From assembly GCF_932526225.1 (NCBI RefSeq), contig NC_064044.1:7366801-7430800 (forward strand): 64,000 nt of DNA, written 5' to 3'. The stretch comes from Nematostella vectensis (taxonomy: Eukaryota > Cnidaria > Anthozoa > Actiniaria > Edwardsiidae). The position numbers were made by a program, and so were the translations under genes. Each line of letters begins with the position of its first letter. Within the stretch, counting starts at the first letter, position 1. The notes beneath the pieces are model-generated. The model did not search any database, was not told where the DNA came from, and saw only the letters and a program-made list of their open reading frames with translations. Positions 23,763 through 34,465 of this stretch are shown here, in pieces.

Positions 23763-24239
23763 GGGCCTAATTTCACTAGTAGGACAAAGTTTGTCTGGCC
23801 GGGACAAACAGCCAGCCAAATTTTGTCCTGGCCGATCGATTGTAAATCGCATTCGCACTAAGAGGTCAAACAAAAAGCCGAACGCGACCCAAACGTCATT
23901 CAAAATTAGACTCGGATTTCTCACGCGAAAAATCCGAGTTGCAGAGTTTACGTTTGATCGCAATGCTTCCTTGGAATGTTTTTGCACAACTCGTCTTACT
24001 GGTAGTAAATTCATTCTATGAATATCAAGAACAACAACTTCTGCTCAAGTAAAGCTTGGTGTGAATTGAAAAACTTGACGTTTGACCTAGTTCTGGCTGC
24101 CTCCAGAACAGGCCGGCGTAGCCTTTGAAGATCGTTGAAAATTGTCCTGGTCGAACAAACGCATTCGCTTGTTCCCGCTAGCGTTGACAGTTTTTTTATT
24201 GTCAAAACAAACAAACATTTGCTTAGTGCGAATAGGCCC
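23763..24239. mobile_element. 477-bp MITE with GGGCCTA ends
   Basis: Starts GGGCCTAATTTCACTA and ends with the inverse of GGGCCTATTCGCACTA, flanked by TAT on both sides. The interior has inverted GTTTGTCTGG/CCGGGACAAAC stretches. It is non-coding. Confidence 0.55.
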
Positions 24240-24342
24240 TATGCATGGAAAGTTGCCTCAAATGGGAATCTATTTGCCAGTGGAAGCGCTCCATACCCTC
24301 CCTGAATTGGTGTATCTGTCGTAATCGGCGGGCTGTCTTGCC

Positions 24343-24645
24343 CCCCCCCCGTCATCACCATCAGTCGGTCTCGTAAGGTTGTCATACACCCCCCCCTTCC
24401 CCCGCCATCATCGGGTCGTAAGGTTACCGGCGGGCTTCCATACCCCCTCATCTCCAAAATAGTGGGTGGCGACGGGTCATACCACACCCCCCGTCATCAA
24501 CATCGGTCGGTCTCGTAAAGTTGTCATACCCCCCCCCCCCCTTCCCCCGCCATCATCGGGTCGTAAGGTTACCGGCGGGCTTCCATACCCCCCCTCCATC
24601 CCCAAAATGGTGGGTGGCGGCGGGTCATACCCCACCCCCCTAAAT
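24343..24645. repeat. About 145-bp GC-rich unit in two tandem copies
   Basis: Two copies of a unit containing CCGCCATCATCGGGTCGTAA and GGTTACCGGCGGGCTTCC, each ending with a GGGTGGCG block. They form the inner part of the right end of the GGGACGAGG transposon. Confidence 0.75.
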
Positions 24646-25550
24646 CGGGTCCCTAGCTTGGCCGATTGTTATGACCTCGTCCCTGTGTGTCATGGTTTAC
24701 AGTAAACATATGGGATTGAAATAAGCCGATCACTTTAATACGAAAAAAATCGTAAAACTCTCGACAATATTCTGACCTGACAGTGGAGTCTTAAATATGG
24801 TCTGGGTGAAGTTTCAAGCCATTTTGGAGGGCATTTCGAGAGTTACGTTGTTCTGTTTCCCCTTGTACATAAGGAAAACAGAACAAGGGTTTGCCAGAGA
24901 GCCATTTGTTGTTGTCATTACTCAAAGTGATAAGCAGCAAACATGTTCCTCCGGAGCCAAATAGACAGTAAAGCCCAAGGGGAAGAGAGCAGTCAAGGTG
25001 AATCGTGTGACAGAGAAGAAAGAGGAGGATGACCACTCATTTGCCTTCCAAATGAAAGCAGGTTCAAATAAAGCTGACAATAGAAAACCTAATTCACTCC
25101 TAGTGGACTGTGGTGCTACAAGCCATATAATAACAAACAAGACCAAGTTCACAAGATTTGACAATAAATTTTATCCTGCAAATCACTACATTGAGCTAGC
25201 AAAGGGAACTAGGGCAAATCATATCGCACTTATGCAAGGAGATGTAGAAAACATTCTACTCAATACAAATGGAAATTCCCAGAAGGCTATTCTAACGAAG
25301 GCCCTTCCTACCACCAAGATATCTTCTCAGTACAAGCTGCAACAAAGAAGGGAGCCTGCATTATTTTCCAGCCAGACCATGCTGAGCTGAAGTACAAGAA
25401 TGGAACTACATTCAATATAGATAAGGACGGTAGATTGTATTATTTTAATGTGTATTTCCCAGAATGCTAAGTATGACTCTGTGAACAATACACGGGACAT
25501 TAAGGAATGGCATGCAATAATAGGTCACTGTAATTATGAGGATATCCTTC

Positions 25551-25690
25551 AGTCTGCCCTGAAGAAGTCTTATTAAAGACGAAAATTTGGCAGAGTCGAT
25601 TTCCAGTTTTTGGTGTATTGTATTTATTGTTCTGGTACGAGATCGCGACAGTTTGGGCTTTTTTATTCTATTCTTAGGCTAGAAGCAGTG
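25551..25690 (+). mobile_element. Penelope-like terminal fragment inside Copia
   Basis: Copia coding similarity stops after the GHCNYEDILQ stretch and resumes around 25700. The intervening piece contains CCTGAAGAAGTCTTATTAAA then GACGAAAATTTGGCAG, resembling the tail of Penelope-like elements (from memory). No target duplication was identified. Confidence 0.45.
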
Positions 25691-25913
25691 TAGATGGTAT
25701 GAAGGTTAGTGGCAAGGGTAGTGTTAATTCAGGAGATTGTAGTACCAGCATGTTAGGTAAACTTGCAGATAGTCGTAACAGAAAACCAGATGCCAGAGCA
25801 AAAGCCTCATTAAAATTAGTGCACACAGATCTCTCTGGGGCAGTTGATCCAACTTCTCGTGATGGTCTTAGATATCGCATTGTTTTTACTGACGACTTTT
25901 CAGGTGCAGAAAA

Positions 25914-26230
25914 CAGGCCCGTACCCAGGATTTTTCTTGGGGGTGTGCGAAATCCGAAAAAGTGGACCTAATTTTTTCGGAGGGGGGGGGGGGGAATGAC
26001 TTCTCTGATAAAAATCTGTCCAGCCTTTGCAGTATCTTCACGGGACATTTATTGTCGGTTTTGGCTACATACCAGACTGATCTAGCTTATGCTTTATAGT
26101 TTTGTCTACAAATAGCACGTCCATTGGGATTCAAAAGTGGACCTTCGGCCGTTGTGTGTGTGTGTGTGGGGGGGGGGGGGTTGGGGGTTAGCACCCCCTG
26201 CACCCCCCTTCTTCCCTGGGTATGGGCCTG
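25914..26230. mobile_element. hAT5-like MITE in the Copia integrase region
   Basis: Begins CAGGCCCGTACCCAGGATTT and ends CCCTGGGTATGGGCCTG. It is flanked by GAAAA (25909-25913) and GAAAC (26231-26235), a 5-bp duplication with one change. Removing the insert restores the continuity of integrase coding. It contains G-runs and a TG microsatellite, and no genes. Confidence 0.75.
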
Positions 26231-27605
26231 GAAACAGTGTATTTCTTAAAGAATAAGAGCGACACAACTAGGGCAACAGAAAGGTTTTTGGCGGATATGG
26301 CCCCGTTGGCAAAGTCAAGACCATAAGATCTAATGGTGGTGGTGAGTTTATTTCAGATGAGTTTGAGTCTCTTCTTTTTAAGTATAGGATAAATCACAAC
26401 AAATCGTGTCCAAACTCCCCTCATCAAAATGGCACGGCTGAACGCCACTGGTGAACTCTTTTTGAAATGGGAAGGTGCTTAATGCTTCAGGGTAATGTCA
26501 GTAGAGAGTTTTGGCCCTATGCCAAGCGTCTAAAACAAATGCCTACCATGCTATGACAGGGCGTAAGCCTAATCTCTCTAATATGATAATTTTTGGATCG
26601 GAATGCTTTGCATACAAACAGAAGAATAAGAAACTTGATGACAGGTGCACTAAGGGAATTTTCTTAGGATTTGATAAAGGTAGTCCATCTTATCTCGGCT
26701 TCATTCCAGGGACCAACAAAGTCATGAAGTATAGGGTGGTAAAATTTCCCACCAAGAATGTTGTTGAGCAGCAGACACAAACAGATGTTGTTTCGGCACC
26801 CCACTACTGTCAACCATGATCCAGTTAATGCCAATGTTCCATTAGTGGGTAGACCACAAGAGGTACCAAATGATGATGTAACAGGGGGGCCTATAGTGGA
26901 GGCTTAGAGAGAGCCAAGTGACTCTCAAACCCCACCTGAGACTAGTAGGTGTTTCAAGATGTGGGTTAACAGTAGATAATCTCACGAGATGATCAGAGAA
27001 AGACAACAAACGAGTGTTTAGCTCTGTAGCCAAGATGGAGGAGTGCATCCGGGACTTTTTTGTTCTTACCACAGGGAACCCAGATATTGTAACAGTAGGT
27101 ATCCTAGTAGAATAAGTAGACTTTCTGTATATCTTAAAGAATATATTACAGGAGTGGAAATTGAGAGTGACCAAGCTATGACCTTAATTGATTATTGTTA
27201 TAAAGTCTCATCTTTTCCTCAGACATATGAAGACTCTATGGAATCTCCAGAAGCTGAAAACTGGAAAGCAGAAATGGAAGAGGAAATGGATTCTCTTCTT
27301 GTTAATGACACTTTCACCCTGGGCTTACACCTTTCAAGAGAGTGCTGATGGTGATACCACCTATAAAGCCAGATTTGTTGCAAAGGGCTACAATCAGGTG
27401 AGGGGAATTGATTTCCAAGAAACCTTTGCCCCTACTGCTAACATTACATCTGTGCGAGTGCTATGCCAACTAGCGGCACAACACAATCTGATCTTACATC
27501 GAATGAACGTCAAGACAGCTTAATTGAATGCACCAATTGATTGTGATATCTATGGTTCAAGCACAAGGTTTTGAAGTTCCTAGTTCTACTGGTAATGACA
27601 GGTTG

Positions 27606-28125
27606 ATGGCAATGTTTGCTAGGAATAATGCTGATGACAATATTTGAAATATATAATCAGTAGCGGATCTAGGGGGTTTAACCCCCCCCCCCCCTTGGGC
27701 TGCCAGCATAGAAACATATTCCCTATGGATAGTGTCCTTAGTTTGTATTGCCTTATATGGACATTGATGCCCATAATTAGAAAAATTGTCCCGCTCCCTG
27801 ATCTCCAGAAAACAATTGATCGCTTGGTCAAATCTTTATCCCGCTAATCTTAAAAGCCCTTAGACCCAGGCCTCCAACAGATTGACGGAGCAGGCTTGAA
27901 TGTCACCCAAATATTGATATGTAAGCAATATGTAACACAAAAATTACCCCCCTTCCCCCTTTAACACTGAGCCAAACTCCTCCCCCCTTTTGCGAAAAGC
28001 TAAATCCGCCCCTGATAATGCTGATGACAAAGCAATAAATTGTGCTGGTGTTTGCTATGGATGATACAGATGACAATGTTTTGTATGGAAGATGCTGATG
28101 CTAATGTTTGATAAGAATGATACAA
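27606..28125. repeat. Minisatellite remnants interrupted by a MITE
   Basis: Units such as GCTGATGACAATATTTG and GATGCTGATGCTAATGTTTG before and after 27658-28014 resemble the 20376-20884 array. This is the far side of the array in which Copia sits. Confidence 0.7.
27658..28014. mobile_element. hAT5-like MITE in the minisatellite
   Basis: Begins CAGTAGCGGATCTAGGGGG and ends CTAAATCCGCCCCTG, with ATAAT duplicated perfectly on both sides (27653-27657, 28015-28019). It is 357 bp long and has no coding capacity. Confidence 0.8.
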
Positions 28126-28511
28126 GAGGTTTATGATCATTTAGCCCCAGCGCCGATTTTCGCATCCTGTCGCTCCTAGAGCTATCTACCCTGTAGAGAA
28201 GCCTGTAGAGTGAAGGGCTGTCTAAACCACATGACGCATGATGGAGGCGTGCCTTTTGTGTGTGAGCACGTCATTACCGTGTTAACTTTCCGGTTGCCTT
28301 TAACTCATCGCTGTTTCCCGCCTTTCATTTTCAAGCACGCTTAAGCTTAGTGGAATTGAATAGATTATAAAAGCTATGATGAAAACAAGCACTTCAATAA
28401 TCTGGGGGCGACAGCATCACCAATTCAAACGTTACAAACTTATCGGTAAGCAATCATAAGCTTAGCAAGCTTCTCCATTCAGGTTAGATTATTATCCATG
28501 GGGGCTATTTC

Positions 28512-28659
28512 CAGGGGCGTAGGCAGGGGGGCCGCCCCCCCCCCCCTTCTAGCAGCCAAAAATACAGTAAATGTATGAGACATATCTAAAATACAGGAGA
28601 AAGTGCCTTGAAAGGGCCTTTTGGGCCCCCTTCTGTAAAAAATCCTGGCTACGCCGCTG
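28512..28659. mobile_element. 148-bp hAT5-like MITE
   Basis: Begins CAGGGGCGTAGGCAGG and ends CCTGGCTACGCCGCTG, with a perfect ATTTC duplication on both sides (28507-28511, 28660-28664). Confidence 0.8.
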
Positions 28660-30127
28660 ATTTCAACAAAGGATTTTAAAGAATATTTTTTCAGCTTTAC
28701 TGCAAGAGTTTGCGAATGTATCGGAATCTGTTCGATGTAATACTTCAATTGGTGCTGTCATGGAGGTGTGAATTATCCTCCTCTAGCGCCTTTAGAGGGT
28801 TTTTAAAATCGAATAACAAAAATTGAAAACTGATCCAGCAAGATCTGAATGCCGAATATTATAGACAACTTTCGCAAATAAATTTGACAAAATTAATTCA
28901 AACATTTACCTGTTTACTACAACTTCATTTGAAGCCTCCAAAAGTGCACTACAGCATGTTATAAACAATTTAGATGCATCGCTCAATTACTTCCGGTAAA
29001 AATGGCCGCCATAGTGAAAAAAAATTGTTTTAATTTTCACTTAATATCTTTAACGGCTCTAAAACAAAACAATGAAGATGCATCGCTGGAACACATTTGT
29101 AGCTTTATGCGTAATTCAAGCAACGTTTTTATATAAATATTGTGAACTTTTTCTTTCCGGTCAAAATGGCCGCCATTTTATGAATACAAAAAAATCTGGT
29201 TTCCACTCAAATGGCTCTACATCACTTTAATATCTATAACCACGATAACAGCTATAATTCCTGAAAATTTGGTGACTTAAACAGCAAGTGAACAATTCGA
29301 CCTAAAATCTGCATAAATCTGCTACACTACTGGGGCAATATATAGTACAGCACAATTTTGTTTTGCAGCTAATAGGACGCATACCCAGGCTTGGCCGTGG
29401 GAGGTTGCTCAGTCATAGGTATCATATGGGGAAAGCCTATTATTTGAAGATTCCTTAATAAGAAATGACCCAATTTTGGGCCGCTAAGGGAGGGGGAGTG
29501 CGCGCGGTTCTTGTGCTTTCTTTACATGTTTATTTTCTTTAATTAATTGTCTTAGAAGTGTTTTTTTTTTTAGTTTTTCGGGGATAATATACTGACTTGC
29601 GAAAGAGAAGCCCAGGGCCTAAATTAACCGCTAGGTATTCTAGCTAGGCGCCAACTTAAAACAGTTATAAAGTGTTTTTTTTATTTTGTAGGCCTAACAC
29701 TCATCAATACTTAAGAACAATACATGAAAAACAACACTTTTTAATGTCGAAAAAAAAAATAACGGAAAATAAAGTGAAGATAGGGAGAGATCAAATATAT
29801 AGATAAACAGTTTTTGTCTTGGGAATCAAATTGCTTTAGGAGAAGATAGTTTTTTTTGGCCGAAGGTCTTGCGCCAAATATCAGATGCCTTGCAGTTTTC
29901 CCAGGTTAGTTCTGAATCGAGGCTTGTACAGGTTGTTTTGGGAGGCGTTTCTTGTGTTATAAGGGTATGATTTTTTTGGCCTAGGTAAACGAATTGGTAA
30001 AGATATGGGGCAGATTTTGCTTAAGCCAGTTGTATATGAATTTCAGAGCCTGTAGTTGGTTTATATTGCTTACGCCAAGAAGATGAGAAAATTGAGTAGA
30101 GGAATTGCAGGTGGAGTGAATTTGACA

Positions 30128-30365
30128 TATTAAAGAAGGCCAATCCGCCAGCCATTTTATGCTCCCGCACAATGGCGAGTCACAAAAAGCACCCATTTCC
30201 ATCGGCTAATTCAAGCAAGTAACCAAGATATTGTCAATCAAATATCGACAATAACATATCAAACTTTATTCTTGGATTTTTATTTTGAAGTTTCCTTGCG
30301 AATAAACCGCTGTATTTACAATGATAAGCAATAACAAAGGAGTGGTTGATTGACATTCTTTAAGT
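30128..30365. repeat. Dispersed repeat, copy 1
   Basis: Shares with 33384-33757 the blocks GCCATTTTATGCT, AAGCAACCATTTCCA-like sequence, GTAACCAAGATA and GGTTGATTGACATTCTTTAA. Together these make a diverged repeat of about 235 bp. Confidence 0.7.
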
Positions 30366-30896
30366 TTCAAAGAATATTACTCTAGCAAGTTGGTTTTGTT
30401 TTATTTGTAGTCTTTTTTATGCGGGTCTGATAGGCAATAACCCATGCAACAAAATCATAAGAAAGGTGAGGAAAAATGTAATGATAAATTTGTCGGGGTT
30501 GCATGGGGAAAGATGGTCTGGCAACTGCCTCGTACCCTGGCGTCTCAAGTCAGTAAAAACAAATGAATACTAGTGAGCGCAATGAGCCATGGGAAGGTTT
30601 AGCGCTGCCGCAAAGGACCAAGGGAAGAGACAATGCGAAAGCACCCTTGCGCGCTTAGTCCGGCCTAGCTAGTAAGCGCCTGGGTACGAGGCAGGTGTGG
30701 TAACTTGAAAAAAGATGCCGGTGTTCCGATAAATACATGCACAGATTGAGGAAATGTGGTATTCTCAGTCATAAGATTTTTGTCATAAAGAAAGCCCAAA
30801 CATTTTGAGATGATTTTTTTGTTTAAGTTGATAGTCTGAATCGAGACAAATTCGTTGTTGCGCGACCTCGGCGAATCCAAAATCCTTATCTCGTTT

Positions 30897-30953
30897 AGCC
30901 TACGTGTAGCCGCTGACTCGCGAAATATCGCAAGTCAGCGGCTACCCGTAGGC
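30897..30953. repeat. Short hairpin insertion
   Basis: AGCCTACGTGTAGCCGCTGA and its near-perfect inverse surround a short loop. TCTCGTTT occurs on both sides (30889-30896, 30954-30961), an apparent 7-8 bp target duplication. Confidence 0.65.
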
Positions 30954-31235
30954 TCTCGTTTGGGAATAGCGCGTGGTCATACACAAGCTTTGGGGGCGGT
31001 TTGTCTGGTTTTGATTGTTTGGTTTGATTGACTACGCGCTGTCCTCAAAGAAAGAAAGGAATTTTCGATTCTGGGGGTCGCGCAACAACGAATTTGGCTA
31101 AAAGCGTTTTCTCGCTGATTCGATTGTATATAATAAATAATAGGTTTATTGACAGTTTGTAAATATTACAATTTCACTGAGTTCGTTATTGAGGTGTTAT
31201 TCAAGTTATTTGGATAACATTTCTTCCTATAAATT

Positions 31236-31716
31236 ATGCCGATGTCAATGTTTGCGGTGATGATTCGACGTAATGCTGATGGCATTTCTTGCTATGGTTA
31301 ATTTTCATGACAATGTTTGGATGATTCGACGTAATGCTGATGGCATTTCTTGCTATGGTTGATTTTGATGACAATGTTTGTATGATTCGACGTAATGCTG
31401 ATTGCATTTCTTGCTATGGTTGATTTTGATGACAATGTTTGCATGATTGGACGTTATGCTGATGGCATTTCTTGCTATGGTTGATTTTGATGACAATGTT
31501 TGCTATGGTTGATTTTGATGACAATGTTTCTATGTTTCGACGTAATGCTGATGGCATTTCTTGCTATGGTTGATTTTGATGACAATGTTTGCTATGGTTG
31601 ATTTTGATGACAATGTTTCTATGTTTCGACGTAATGCTGATGGCATTTCTTGCTATGGTTGATTTTGATGACAATGTTTGCTATGGTTGATTTTGATGAC
31701 AATGTTTGCTATGCGT
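31236..31716. repeat. Second GATGACAATGTTTG minisatellite
   Basis: A compound array of units GATGGCATTTCTTGCTATGG, TTGATTTTGATGACAATGTT and GATTCGACGTAATGCT in higher-order order. The core GATGACAATGTTTG is shared with the 20.4-28.1 kb array. Confidence 0.85.
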
Positions 31717-33383
31717 GATAAATAATGATGCAGAATAACAATAATTAGCGATGCTGTTTATGTTGTCTTCATCCACTTGGATTTGAAGATCTTGAAGGAT
31801 AACATTCTTGTTCGGTGAGGGGAGACCTATTGTCATTTGAAGTCAGATGGCGCGTCAATAAAGAAGTAAATGCATATGTCAATACTGAAGACAATAGGGT
31901 ATAATCTAATACGTGGCCTTTTGTGTTTGTAAGGGCGAAGATCACGAAAGAAGGGGCAGTATTTTTTATGGAGGAACAACATCTGTTATGGTCATGTTGA
32001 TAGCATCTTGCCCTTCCTCTACGTCTAGGCGCTTGGGTCATGGATTCCCGGAAAAAAATAAAAATATGGTTAAACTGGTCCCCTTCTTTTCTTGTCACTT
32101 AAACTCTTATTTTTTTATAAGAGCGTTTTATAAGGCTGGGCCGTTCTTTTTTTTAAGCGTTTTAAAGCTGGGAATGTTATACAGATATGAACACATGGAC
32201 TATTAGAACAAGAATTACACTCATAATCAATAACAATGATATCTATTGTTATTTTCATTGTTATTCTTGTGAACATAATAATACGATTCTGCATTTTAGA
32301 ACGCATCACATCACACTAAATTTTGCTGCTATGTGAGCCTTTGTATGTTCTTAGAATTTTCATGGTAAACTCTCAGGCTGGACGTTCATATAAAAAGGTT
32401 CTTAGGATAAAAAAAAAGGTTTATAATCAAAATCTAATTAGTCCACGAACCGCCCAGAGGTGTGAAAGCTGTCATCAGTCATACCAACACATCTCAACAG
32501 AAAATAATCCAAGTGGATATCGAATCTGACGTAATGAACACCACAGGAGAAGCCGCATTTATCACGGCGGGGTCTCGGTTCAAGATAAACAAGCTGGTCA
32601 AATTTTAGATATTTCTAAGATATGACAAACTTTCATTGATTATAATATCGATCCTACAGAAAAGTGAAATGTTACCCAAATATCAACAGAAAAAAATGCC
32701 CAGAAAATCAGAATTACGAATACATGGAGATAAGTCCTTTATAAATTATTGTTAATTGGTACTGGGCTTTGTTCTCCAACTATCAACATATTCCCCCAGT
32801 TTCACGACATTGAAAATTTCTAAATTGTACATAAATCACGCAAATGACGAGATGAATCAACTAATTGATCAATTTCTAATTAATTGCTTCCAGTATGTGA
32901 TTCGTTCTCTATTTCCCTCGAAAATGATTTCTCTCAAAGCCGCCGCCATCAAATAATTTCCCAAGAGCCTTTTCTTTATGACGAGTGTTCCATAGAGATG
33001 CCGCCCACTTCAAAACAAGCCATTAAGTGCTTCGGATTTTATCGTACGGTTTCTAGAACATTTCACAAGTCTCCAAGATAGACTTACTTTTAAAGGTTAG
33101 TATTTCTGTAAACTTAAGGCTTATAATTTAGGTTTTGATGCTAAGAATAAGCCATAGGTTCTAATTCCCTTTTAATGCATCTTTTTTTTTTTAAATTTCC
33201 ATTTACTTGTTGGCAAGAACACAAAAGCGGACTCTACGGCGGAATCTAGTTATATGAACACACGAGAGTACATATTTCAATGAGTTCAGAGCTAACGAAT
33301 AGATAAGATTCGTGAAAGATTTATTGAATATCGAAGGATAGAAACGACATCGGCTTCCGATATAAAAATACCTCATCATCAGC

Positions 33384-33757
33384 CAATCACACGCCGCCAT
33401 TTTATGCTTCTGCTTATAATGCAGTCACACAAAGCAACCATTTCCACCGGCTGTTTCAAGCGGGTAACCAAGATAATCCCATTAAATATAGTCAAAAATG
33501 TATCAGATTTCATTCAGTCATGTACACAGGGGGTGCGAAGGGTGCCCCCCCCTTGTAGGCTAAAAAGTGGGTCATTTCTTATTAAGGAATATTTAAATAC
33601 TATACTTTTCCATGATACCTACGTCTGCGCTCCACCTTCAGCCAAACCTTGGTACACACCTGTCATTCGTAGATTATTTTGAAGTTTTCTTACAAACAAA
33701 CCGTTGTATTTTCAATTATAATAACAATGGAATGGTTGATCGACATTCTTTAAGAAT
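33384..33757. repeat. Dispersed repeat, copy 2, with a 143-bp insert
   Basis: Homologous to 30128-30365 but split by an insert (about 33520-33662) that starts GTACACAGGGGGTGCG and ends TTGGTACACACCTG, with TCAT on both sides. The insert is MITE-like. Confidence 0.65.
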
Positions 33758-34465
33758 TATTGAGCTTATTCAAATATTTTCTTAATCAGAAGTATTTATT
33801 TTCTATCAAAATGGACAATAAAGTCGCTTTCTTTTTAACTAATTTTGCCCATTTAGGTGTTCAAACAAAACGATTTTTCTTCGAAAAACTTTAATCAAAA
33901 ACAAAATATGGGTACATCTAATATCATAGGATTAGATTAAATACAGGTAAAAATTGACATTTTGGTTAACATAATAGGATTTTTATTTGTACGAAACTGA
34001 ACGCCCCCATTTTTATTCTAACCATTTCGGCAATTACAAAAATGTTTGGTTTGGTCTAGTGGGAAAATGTGCGTTGATCCATTTCCCACTATGTTATTGG
34101 GTGACCCGCAAAGCAAACAAAATATTCTTTTAAATTAATCAACCAGGTGAAATAACACGCATTCATGGGAACTACGTGAGCGAAACGGCCTCTTTGTAAT
34201 CGATCTCGCTTATGTGCGACCTAAATGAAACTTCTAAACAGCAATTTCTAAACGTATTGCGTTAATTGAAAAAGGTCATTGAGAAAGAACGGAAAGAGGC
34301 ATACTGAAAAACAAACTAATTTCCGAAGAAAACTTATAGTTACAAAATCTAATTAATGTTAAAGTGTACTTGGTTTCTCTATGGCAACATTCTACCAACT
34401 ATTGTTTAACTAAAGAAGGTTTAATCCCTCAGGGTGTGTAGACTCCGATGTGAAGTTGACTTGAC

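Larger units (their letters stand above)
21154..24684. mobile_element. DNA transposon inserted in Copia, GGGACGAGGTC inverted ends
   Basis: The left end has AGGGACGAGGTCAAAACAAT then CTAGGGACCCGA. The right end carries the inverse (AGGGACGAGGTCATAACAAT, CTAGGGACCCGA). Both are followed inward by G-rich GGGTGGCGGG blocks. The exact outer borders and target duplication could not be fixed. No transposase is seen inside; the interior is mostly other insertions. Confidence 0.65.
24780..27600 (+). pseudogene. Copia gag-pol remnant (protease, integrase, reverse transcriptase)
   Basis: Recognisable pieces: protease active-site motif LLVDCGATSHII (about 25095); a pre-integrase piece ending GHCNYEDILQ (about 25545); integrase core with LVHTDLSGAVDP and FTDDFSG before the MITE, then RSNGGGEF and SPHQNGTAER after it (about 26330-26450, followed by a stop); an integrase C-terminal stretch GIFLGFDKGSPSYLGF (about 26660); and reverse transcriptase KARFVAKGYNQVRGIDFQETF to NVKTA, followed by a stop in place of the usual Tyr (about 27365-27520). 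The frame changes many times, and two foreign inserts break it. It is described as found; no intact protein can be made. Confidence 0.85.
20885..27605 (+). mobile_element. Degenerate Ty1/Copia retrotransposon, interrupted and 3'-truncated
   Basis: In order: 5' LTR (20885-21061), primer-binding site (21062-21075), a short start of gag, a large DNA-transposon insertion (21154-24684), a gag remnant and protease region (about 24780-25550), a Penelope-like scrap (25551-25690), integrase (25700-25913), a MITE (25914-26230), the rest of integrase, and reverse transcriptase (to about 27600). RNase H and the 3' LTR are missing: the sequence stops within reverse transcriptase and runs straight into minisatellite. 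Several stops and frame changes show that the copy is dead. Confidence 0.88.
28660..34465. other. Gene-poor stretch, repeats only
   Basis: No open frame with family features was found. There are two AAAATGGCCGCCAT motifs (about 29000, 29164), a hairpin element (30897-30953), a minisatellite (31236-31716) and a duplicated repeat (30128-30365 and 33384-33757). The last kilobase before the GPCR (33760-34465) is AT-rich and should hold its promoter and 5' UTR. Confidence 0.5.
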
